From Psychrilyobacter piezotolerans (GTDB taxonomy: Bacteria; Fusobacteriota; Fusobacteriia; Fusobacteriales; Fusobacteriaceae): a stretch of 64,000 nt of DNA. The DNA lies in NCBI RefSeq assembly GCF_003391055.1, contig NZ_QUAJ01000001.1, positions 1-64,000 on the forward strand, given 5' to 3'. This document shows, piece by piece, positions 58,701-64,000 of the stretch (position 1 is its first letter; each line of letters starts with the position of its first letter). The translations under genes and the position numbers were made by a program. The notes beneath the pieces were generated by a model that saw only the letters and a list, made by a program, of their open reading frames with translations, was not told the DNA's origin and ran no database searches.

Positions 58701-59118
58701 TCTCTCCCTGCATACAGGCTGATAATCCTATGAGTCCCTCACTGTATTTTTTTAATGTAGTTTTGTCTATCCTGGGCTTGTAGTAAAACCCTTCCAAATA
58801 TCCTATGGAGGATAGTTTCATGAGGTTTTTATAGCCTGTTTCATTTTTAGCTAAAAGTACCAGATGATAGGTTGTTTTTTCCTTGTCCTCCATGGAACCC
58901 AGGCTTATATATGCTTCCATTCCCAGGATTGGCTTTATCCCCCTTTTCCTGGCCTTTTTATAAAATTCTATGGCACCAAACATATTTCCATGATCTGTGA
59001 TTGCCACAGCATCCATCTTTAGTTCCAGTGCACGATCTAAATACTCATCTATCTTCCCTACTCCGTCTAGGAGGCTGTATTCTGTATGTAGGTGTAGATG
59101 CACAAACTTATTTTTCAT
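55702..59118 (-). CDS. dnaE: DNA polymerase III alpha subunit
   Basis: 1138 aa. PHP domain (FVHLHLHTEYSLLDG, about 5-19), polymerase core with the catalytic acidic residues in SMPDIDIDICQERR (about 395-408) and GPGRGSAAGSMVAY, an HhH region, an OB domain (about 965-1050) and a C-terminal part. DnaE1-type length. No neighbouring replication genes. Confidence 0.97.
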   Translation of the reverse strand: MKNKFVHLHLHTEYSLLDGVGKIDEYLDRALELKMDAVAITDHGNMFGAIEFYKKARKRGIKPILGMEAYISLGSMEDKEKTTYHLVLLAKNETGYKNLMKLSSIGYLEGFYYKPRIDKTTLKKYSEGLIGLSACMQGEIARGIREEKTAAELKSIIDSYIDIFGREDFYIELQDNGIPEQYPINDKLYKLAREHDLQVAGTNDVHYAYYGQHGLQDVLICIQTGSRIDDEKRMRINTTELFMKSRDQLVEKLGRYSDALENTVKIAEKCNLEIEFGKFKFPEYEVGKEFKGVHEYLRKLVYDGLDKRYPNGVEEKAVERVEYELGIINKMGYEEYFVVVWDFIDYAKRQKIPIGPGRGSAAGSMVAYTLGITELDPIKYNLIFERFLNPERISMPDIDIDICQERRHELIEYVGRKYGRDRVAQIITFGTMKARAAIRDVGRALNIPLYKVDKLAKLIPQFYTIDQAIRDIGEFKKAYDTDMESKKIIDISRGLENKVRHASVHAAGVVITKNPLTDDVPLYSDSKGEQVCTQYQMKELEDLGLLKMDFLGLRNLTILQRTMDYIEDGVGVKIELSDIPLDAPLVYDALQRGDTLGIFQLESRGVRKLLKKLHPNNFDDVIAVLALYRPGPLGSGMVDDYIGVKNGLKDAKYPHESLEEVLKETYGVILYQEQVMKIASIMANYSLGEADLLRRAMGKKIAELMEENRLIFIERSVKNGYEKKIAEDVFYLIDKFAGYGFNKSHSAAYGLIAYWTTYFKEYYPKYYYAALMTSERGNNDKLAIYIDDAKSHGIDVGLPDINKVNNKFIVDGDQIRFGMSAIKNLGEGIIDKLSKDIEEFGIYKTFEEFVIRTKKIGMNKKALEALVLSGTLDSLPGNRREKYSCIEKSLVYAARVAKEDEIQQMNLFGEARATIESFTMGSMEEYKIENILKGEKEYLGFYFTGHPLDRYNELLNVYELDKLVELKADRPHHVRTCGIIIGIKKIITKKNKQMMAVFTLEDHFGTISCTVFPNEFQRLSNYLVEGNAVYLEGSVQLDFFGGNEEKKIVVRDLKYLEDIVEVPGFKVYILVDEENKIKLPKLKQTLLNHRGKHKVYIALREKGGNRVVELGEKYKVEPGGEFIHQVGELLGIDKMKIK

Positions 59119-59595
59119 ACTTTCCTCCCATTTTTCGATATTTATTTAAAAGCCTGACGCTGACTAAAATCTGACTGATCTTTTGAATTCAATTCTTTTT
59201 CTAAAAATTCTTAGCTTATGAAATAAGCTCTAGATATTTTGGTGATGACCCTTGCGGTTACTTTTTCGTTTCGATTCATGGGTATCAAATTTATTTATGC
59301 TCAATAAAGAAATTTAAATATGACTCACCAAAACGAAATGAACTCGTATTAAAGGCGAAACCTTTAGAATTTTCGATTCATGATTATTAAAATTATTTAT
59401 ATTCAATTAATAATTTTAAATATGTTCAAAGATTTTTAAATGCTTCAGAACGAAGAAGTGTCCTCTTTTCTATTATTATTTTATCACATTTTAACTGCGG
59501 TTTCCCAAAAACCTTGATAATAATCATTGTTAAATTACCCCAATATAAAAAAGATCTTCTACAACCTAGAAAATTCTAGTTTTGCGGGAGATCTT
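59119..59595. repeat. Gap with degenerate repeat module between dnaE and fic
   Basis: No gene. GGTGATGACCCTTGCGGTTAC at 59239 area (approximate inverse of 189-209), P2-like TTTCGTTT/AAACGAAA arms (about 59268-59338) around a degenerate P3, P4 AAAGG-CGAAA-CCTTT (59351-59365), and a second AT-rich P3-like stem (about 59390-59420). Confidence 0.65.
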
Positions 59596-59597
59596 TT
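59549..59597 (-). terminator. Terminator of the fic gene
   Basis: AAAAGATCT and AGATCTTTT form the outer stem, with CTAGAA/TTCTAG inside. The minus-strand tail is T-rich. Confidence 0.8.
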
Positions 59598-60222
59598 ATA
59601 TTTTTTCAATTTCTATATCCAACAATGATATTAATTTTTTATAATTACAATTATATGCTAATATCTCTGCATCTAATCTTTCTGAAGTTAGCGATTTAGA
59701 ATAATCTATTTCATAGCCTGCTAGCAAACATAATTCTCTTATAAACTCTCTTATGGTTCTTCCGTTTCCTTCTCGAAAAGGATGAAGATGAATTAAATCT
59801 CCTGTCAATATAGCAATCTTTTCTATAAATTCTTCTTTTGTTAAATTTTTATAGTAATCTTCGGAGGCTATTTTATTCAAAATTTCATTACCTTGACTTT
59901 CTAAAAACCGGATATAACAAAATTGGCTTCCCTTCTTAGAAATCTCAACTTCCCTCGACTCTCCAGCAAAATAATAAATATCATGAAATAATTTTTTATG
60001 AATTTTTTTCAAATGTCTTAAATCAAAATTTCCATCTATAGGAATTTTTTCCAAATCCATTTGTCTTAGTTTAGTTATATAACGCTCAGCTTTTTCTAAT
60101 TCTTCTTTATTTTTTAGGCCCAATTTATTTTTTAGGCCCAATTTATTTTTTAGTATATCAGTATTTTCATAACAATAAATTTTATCGACAGTTGTGTAAT
60201 CTTTAGTATTCATAAGTGGCAT
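59596..60222 (-). CDS. Fic-domain AMP transferase (toxin)
   Basis: 208 aa. The complete Fic motif HPFREGNGRTIREF (about 149-162) and a preceding GNFDLRHLKKIHKKLFHDIY helix identify a Fic enzyme able to transfer AMP to a target. The N-terminus has an imperfect repeat, KNKLGL-KNKLGL-KNK, from an 18-bp tandem DNA repeat (about 60113-60155). The antitoxin gene upstream overlaps by 20 nt. Confidence 0.92.
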   Translation of the reverse strand: MPLMNTKDYTTVDKIYCYENTDILKNKLGLKNKLGLKNKEELEKAERYITKLRQMDLEKIPIDGNFDLRHLKKIHKKLFHDIYYFAGESREVEISKKGSQFCYIRFLESQGNEILNKIASEDYYKNLTKEEFIEKIAILTGDLIHLHPFREGNGRTIREFIRELCLLAGYEIDYSKSLTSERLDAEILAYNCNYKKLISLLDIEIEKI

Positions 60223-60397
60223 TACCCGTTAGATTAGAGACTCTTTCCTTGTATTCTTTGATTAAAAGATCACTACTTAATTTTCCCATAGCCACTTCTT
60301 TAAGGGTTATCAAATCTCTTTTTGATAATTCAAATCCCTCTATTTCCATAGTTGCTTTTACTCGTCTGACTGCTCTATCAGCTTCTTTTGAATTCAT
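60203..60397 (-). CDS. VbhA-like Fic antitoxin
   Basis: 64 aa from the ATG of MNSKEADRAV, preceded by GAGGAGG; an earlier in-frame start gives an unlikely leader. The inhibitory motif [S/T]xxxE[G/N] is met by TMEIEG (about residues 15-20). It would block the Fic active site by donating the Glu. Confidence 0.85.
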   Translation of the reverse strand: MNSKEADRAVRRVKATMEIEGFELSKRDLITLKEVAMGKLSSDLLIKEYKERVSNLTGNATYEY

Positions 60398-60433
60398 AAA
60401 CCATACCTCCTCTGTCCTTAGTTCCATAGTAAT

Positions 60434-60442
60434 ATTATACCA
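60434..60442 (-). promoter_or_regulatory. Extended -10 element of the Fic toxin-antitoxin operon
   Basis: TGGTATAAT on the minus strand, 36 nt upstream of the antitoxin ATG. A weak -35 only. Confidence 0.55.
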
Positions 60443-60469
60443 TATCTTATTGCAAATCATTTAAAAAAT

Positions 60470-60506
60470 CCTCCTACAAAACCAGATTTCTCTAGATTGC
60501 AGGAGG
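60470..60506 (-). terminator. Terminator of the FAD oxidoreductase gene
   Basis: CCTCCTACAA and TTGCAGGAGG pair with an inner AT-rich stem. On the minus strand ATTTTTTAAA follows. Confidence 0.85.
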
Positions 60507-60515
60507 GGGATGTTT

Positions 60516-61913
60516 TTATTTTATTTTTTTTAAAATATCTCTTACTGCTAATATTCCCATTACTGCTGCGATATTTAATCCGCTTCCATAACCTGAGCTG
60601 TCTCCTGCTGAATAAAGACCTTTTACAGTAGTTTCCATATTTGAATCTATAGTCATCCTTGTGCTTCTAAACTTGATCTCTGGAAAATATAACAATAGAT
60701 CGTTGGATGCGAATCCAGGAGTCACCTTATCATGTACCTCTATAAATTCCATGATGTTATCCAAAATCCTCTTTGGACAAGCCAGTGAAATATCTCCTGC
60801 TACATAGTCATCTGTTGTTGGCTCTATATTCAGTCTGGACATTCTTTCCTCTGTAGATCTTCTCCCTGCTTTCAGGTCTCCATATGACTGGCATAACACT
60901 TTCCCGCCTGTTAGCATCGTTGACATCTTAGCAATAGAAGCCGCATATTCAAAGGGCTGGTTAAATGGCTCTGTAAATGATTTAGTACATAGCAGTGCTA
61001 AATTTGTATTGGTTGATTTTTTATTCTTATATGCATGACCATTGGCTAACATAATATTGTCACTGTGTTTTTCTACAGCTATAAATCCACTGGGATTACT
61101 GCAGAAAGTTCTCATCTTATCATTATATTTTTTTGTATAAAATACCATCTTTGCTTCATAGAAGTTTTTATTGATAGTTTTCATAACTACATCGGGAATT
61201 TCTACCCTTACACCGATATCTACCGATCCAGCACTATAACCTATCCCGTGGGTCTGGCACATTTTCATCATTTGTTTAGCCCCGCTTCTACCTAAAGCTG
61301 TTATTATGTTATCACTATAGAAAGTTTTTTTCCCTTCTTTAGTCTCAATAACTGCACCTTTTACCTTCCCATCTTCAATGATTAAATCTTTGAAATCTGA
61401 ATTCGAGCTAAATTCTACTCCCTTCTTTAAGAGAGTGTCTATTAATTTAGAATACAGTTCCCTAGAACCATCAGTTCCTAAATGCATAGTAGGAGTATCT
61501 ACTAATTGAATATCATTTTCAATACATCTTCTCTTTATTAATTCCATCTCTTCGTTATAAACTAATCCTGTAGGTTCATCGTCAAATCCAAAATTCTTGT
61601 AGATATCTGAAACATACTGGATAGTCTCATTGACTAAACTTTTACTTGTTATAGTATGTACATCTCCTCCTACTCTATAGTCCATATTGAATTTAGAATC
61701 CGAATAAGCTCCTGCTCCACTTACACCATAGATGATAGCACAAGTAGGACATTTTACACATTTACCTAGCTTTTCTTTAGGACATATTCTTTTATCCAAC
61801 ATTTGGCCCTTATCAATCACCATTATCTTAAGGTTTGGATTTTTATTGATAGCTTCATATGCTCCAAAAACACTAGCTTGTCCCCCACCAACAAATATAA
61901 TATCGTATTTCAT
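60516..61913 (-). CDS. FAD-dependent oxidoreductase (NAD(FAD)-utilising dehydrogenase type)
   Basis: 465 aa. Rossmann start DIIFVGGGQASVFGAYEA, a Cys-rich insertion CPKEKLGKCVKCPTC (about 44-58), IITALGRSGAKQM (about 205-217), and the closing FAD motif GLYSAGDSSGYGSGLNIAA (about 430-448). Related to large FAD-binding proteins of anaerobes whose reaction is not defined. The four cysteines could bind a cluster or zinc. A leader ORF and terminator-like hairpin precede it. Confidence 0.85.
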   Translation of the reverse strand: MKYDIIFVGGGQASVFGAYEAINKNPNLKIMVIDKGQMLDKRICPKEKLGKCVKCPTCAIIYGVSGAGAYSDSKFNMDYRVGGDVHTITSKSLVNETIQYVSDIYKNFGFDDEPTGLVYNEEMELIKRRCIENDIQLVDTPTMHLGTDGSRELYSKLIDTLLKKGVEFSSNSDFKDLIIEDGKVKGAVIETKEGKKTFYSDNIITALGRSGAKQMMKMCQTHGIGYSAGSVDIGVRVEIPDVVMKTINKNFYEAKMVFYTKKYNDKMRTFCSNPSGFIAVEKHSDNIMLANGHAYKNKKSTNTNLALLCTKSFTEPFNQPFEYAASIAKMSTMLTGGKVLCQSYGDLKAGRRSTEERMSRLNIEPTTDDYVAGDISLACPKRILDNIMEFIEVHDKVTPGFASNDLLLYFPEIKFRSTRMTIDSNMETTVKGLYSAGDSSGYGSGLNIAAVMGILAVRDILKKIK

Positions 61914-61937
61914 TTTATACCTCCTAAAAATTAAAAA

Positions 61938-61977
61938 AATCTAAGTATATACATCTATATTAGTATACACTTAGATT
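61938..61977 (-). promoter_or_regulatory. Attenuator-like hairpin before the FAD oxidoreductase gene
   Basis: AATCTAAGTATATAC and GTATACACTTAGATT form a 15-bp stem with one mismatch. On the minus strand it is followed by seven Ts, then AATTTTTAGGAGG and the start codon. Stop codon and last codons of the leader ORF lie in its 5' arm and loop. Confidence 0.7.
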
Positions 61978-62073
61978 AGATTTTATGTTTTCAAAGTTGC
62001 AAGCATCTATCTCATATTTTAAGATGAGATTATCTAAACCTATATAGTTTAAATCGAATACTTTACTTTTCAT
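61960..62073 (-). CDS. 37-aa leader ORF, unknown
   Basis: MKSKVFDLNYIGLDNL... to NIKSNLSVY, 37 residues with one Cys and no signal peptide. A good SD (AGGAG, 62079-62083) lies 5 nt before the ATG. Its end lies in the 5' arm of the hairpin at 61938-61977, with the stop in the loop. It may be a leader peptide controlling that hairpin, or a small protein with its own terminator. No run of identical codons suggests an amino acid. Confidence 0.55.
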   Translation of the reverse strand: MKSKVFDLNYIGLDNLILKYEIDACNFENIKSNLSVY

Positions 62074-62241
62074 TTTTTCTCCTAAACTTACATTTTTTCT
62101 TTAAGCAATAATCATTTTATCATTTTTTATGCTTTTCTACAAGAATTTTTTAATTCAATAGATCCAGATAGACACATTAACTTATTCTGCCAAATTAAAA
62201 CAACTGATATTATATGGTTTTTCAGCAGAATTCATAATTTT

Positions 62242-63213
62242 TTAGTATACATAACTTCTATTTTTACCATTCTTTTTGGCAATATATAACCCTTTATCAG
62301 CACAATCTATAAATTCTTTTTTTTCAATATCTCTTGTAGGAGCAACACTTGAAATGCCTATACTGACAGTTACAAATTTCGAGGTATCTACTCCCTCATT
62401 AACTATTTTTAAATTTTCTACATTTTTTCTTATTTCCTCTGCAATTAATTTTGCTCCATCTGAATCAGTTTCCGGCAGCAATACTATAAATTCTTCCCCG
62501 CCTAATCGTGCAACCTGGTCCGTTATTCTTCTCAAAGTCTTTTCGATGATTTTTGCAACATCTTTTAAACATTCATCTCCTTTAAGGTGACCATATGTAT
62601 CATTAAAATTTTTAAAATTGTCTATATCAATCATTAATGCTGAGAAAAAACCATTGCTTCTAATGGTCCTTGCCCATTCTAATTTAAATATTTCCTCAAA
62701 GGCTCTCCTGTTAAAAACTCCGGTTAATTCATCAATTCTTATAAGGTGATTAAGTTTTTTTTCTACCATTTCCAATTGAGTTATTTTTTCTTCCAGTGCT
62801 CTTGTTTTTTCTTCGATTATTTTTGTCTGTTCGTTGAGTTTGACAAATACCTTTACCTTACTTTTCAAAATTTCATTGCTTATTGGTTTATACAGATAAT
62901 CAACTGCTCCTAATTCATAGCCCTTAAAAATATATTCCTCTTCTTTATTGATGGCTGTAATAAAAATAATCGGAATATCCTTTGTCTTATTGTTAGCTCT
63001 CATCAATTCAGCAACCTCAAAACCGTTCATCCCGGGCATTTGAACATCCAAAAGAACAATATCAACTTTCTGTTTTAATAATATTTTCAGAGCATCATTT
63101 CCATTAGAAGCAGACAATATCTTTAAATTTTCACCTTCCAGGATCGCTTCCAATGAAATTAAGTTTGCCTTAGTATCATCTACAATAAGTATATTAGTGC
63201 TATAGTTACTCAC
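62242..63213 (-). CDS. Response regulator with GGDEF diguanylate cyclase domain
   Basis: 323 aa. REC domain with phospho-acceptor Asp in DIVLLDVQMPGMNG (about 52-65), a coiled-coil linker (about 125-158), then GGDEF domain: DIDNFKNFNDTYGHLKGDE and RLGGEEFIVLLP. The active-site form GGEEF is catalytically competent. Makes c-di-GMP on phosphorylation. It overlaps cheB-like by 8 nt. Confidence 0.93.
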   Translation of the reverse strand: MSNYSTNILIVDDTKANLISLEAILEGENLKILSASNGNDALKILLKQKVDIVLLDVQMPGMNGFEVAELMRANNKTKDIPIIFITAINKEEEYIFKGYELGAVDYLYKPISNEILKSKVKVFVKLNEQTKIIEEKTRALEEKITQLEMVEKKLNHLIRIDELTGVFNRRAFEEIFKLEWARTIRSNGFFSALMIDIDNFKNFNDTYGHLKGDECLKDVAKIIEKTLRRITDQVARLGGEEFIVLLPETDSDGAKLIAEEIRKNVENLKIVNEGVDTSKFVTVSIGISSVAPTRDIEKKEFIDCADKGLYIAKKNGKNRSYVY

Positions 63214-63778
63214 AGTTGTTTCCCCCTATTTTTTTTATGTATCTATTAATCGAATCTAAACTCATAACATCACATGTTGAAACATATTTTAGTGCTGCTC
63301 GTGGCATGGTATCAAAATAAGCTTCTTCAGAATCTTGTACAATACATTTGCCACCTAATTTATTGATCTTTTCAATTCCTAAAGCACCATCTGAATTAGC
63401 TCCTGTCAGGATTATTCCCAGCAGATTATCCGTATATACCTCTGCAGCAGATTTAAAAAGTATATCGATAGATGGCCTTGAATAATTAACTTTTTCTTCC
63501 ACCGATAAAGAAAATGTATAATCATCTTCAATGGACAAGTGATAATTTGAAGGTGCAAAATAAATAACACCATTTTTTATCTCTTCTTTATCCTCCGCTT
63601 CTTTAATCGTCAATTTATTTAAATTTTCATATATCTTTGAAAATCCATCTGTCCTTTCTTTAATATGGATCACAATAATTATAGGTAATTCAATAGTCGG
63701 CTCTAAATCTTTCAATACAATTTTCAGAGCTTCTATCCCCCCTGCAGAAGTTCCTATTACGATAGCTTTATATTTCAT
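63206..63778 (-). CDS. CheB-type methylesterase catalytic domain protein
   Basis: 190 aa. Catalytic Ser in IGTSAGGIEALK, His in VIHIKERTDG, Asp in TGANSDGALG. There is no receiver domain, unlike classical CheB. With CheR upstream and REC-GGDEF downstream it forms a compact signalling operon. Confidence 0.92.
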   Translation of the reverse strand: MKYKAIVIGTSAGGIEALKIVLKDLEPTIELPIIIVIHIKERTDGFSKIYENLNKLTIKEAEDKEEIKNGVIYFAPSNYHLSIEDDYTFSLSVEEKVNYSRPSIDILFKSAAEVYTDNLLGIILTGANSDGALGIEKINKLGGKCIVQDSEEAYFDTMPRAALKYVSTCDVMSLDSINRYIKKIGGNNCE

Positions 63779-63779
63779 A

Positions 63780-64000
63780 TTAACACCCTATCTTCTTTTT
63801 GTAAATTTTTGCAGTAGCAATACTTTCAAATTTTTCATTGACACTGGTAAATCTTAAGTTTTCTTTAGATCCGATACCAATTATCCCTCCTGGTATCAGA
63901 CTTTCTTCAAACAACTCCAGAACTTGATTTTGTAATTCCTTATTAAAATATATCAATACATTCCTGCAGATAATTAAATTAGCATCAATAAAAATTTTAT
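63780..64000 (-). CDS. CheR-type methyltransferase, 3' part only
   Basis: 72 C-terminal residues, cut by the window end. DANLIICRNVLIYFNKELQNQ is the CheR signature, followed by GGIIGIGSKENLRF and a lysine-rich tail. The stop is 1 nt before the cheB-like ATG. It presumably methylates glutamates on a receptor or adaptor, but no receptor is seen. Confidence 0.85.
   Translation of the reverse strand, partial: KIFIDANLIICRNVLIYFNKELQNQVLELFEESLIPGGIIGIGSKENLRFTSVNEKFESIATAKIYKKKIGC

Overview
The window reads as chromosomal DNA of an AT-rich member of the Fusobacteriota (Psychrilyobacter/Ilyobacter/Propionigenium-like; this is inference from gene content, with no rRNA to confirm it). It mixes Gram-negative envelope genes (waaA, an O-antigen ligase, an outer-membrane barrel protein, TolC, LolA-like) with genes typical of Firmicutes-like lineages (Asp23/AmaP/DUF2273, RNase Y-YmdB, TrmFO-XerC-HslV, a split CpsC/CpsD/CpsB tyrosine kinase system, and Prp protease next to an N-terminally extended L27).

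Layout. 0.85-7.8 kb (minus): an FtsX-type permease, a GxxExxY nuclease-like gene, a membrane-fusion protein and TolC, followed upstream by a Wzz/BY-kinase/PHP-phosphatase operon. 9.0-22.7 kb: a small secreted protein, then minus-strand housekeeping genes (purA, trmB, waaA, EamA transporter, YibQ-like deacetylase, cmk, hslV, xerC, trmFO, yqhQ) separated by long repeat-filled gaps. 23.4-26.5 kb (minus): a sensory [FeFe]-hydrogenase operon with a SpoIIE-type phosphatase. 26.9-29.4 kb (plus): rplU-prp-rpmA and obg. 29.5-31.1 kb (minus): a lipoprotein and an outer-membrane protein. 31.7-39.7 kb (plus): miaA, a lipoprotein, an RsbW-like kinase plus STAS pair, rny, ymdB, surE, prmA, yqeH. 39.8-41.5 kb (minus): O-antigen ligase. 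41.7-51.9 kb (plus): peptidase, mreC, LolA-like, recO, PTS IIA, nrdR, DUF368, divIC/ftsB, glpX, ArsR, histidine kinase, aldo/keto reductase. 52.1-64 kb (minus): nusB, the Asp23 cluster, accC/accB-like, dnaE, a Fic toxin-antitoxin pair, an FAD oxidoreductase with a leader ORF and attenuator-like hairpin, and a CheR-CheB-REC/GGDEF module running off the end.

The most unusual content lies between the genes. At least ten long gaps hold copies of a 200-400 nt multi-hairpin module. Its stems differ in sequence between copies but stay complementary (compensatory changes). It usually sits just 3' of an operon and points in a fixed direction relative to the flanking genes. Several smaller repeat families are mixed in (CAGATTACACAGATT-like, CCACCAATCTACACTAATT-like, GGTAATTCATGAATTACC-like). 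A GxxExxY gene is framed by inverted copies of one of them, and its own 3' end lies inside the repeat.

Functional links: a hydrogenase sensor and phosphatase could feed the RsbW/STAS partner switch 7 kb away (inference). Other points to check are an AccB-like protein without the usual biotinyl-lysine, hslV without hslU beside it, an efflux system without a visible ATPase, and waaA with no ordinary start codon where homology predicts its N-terminus.
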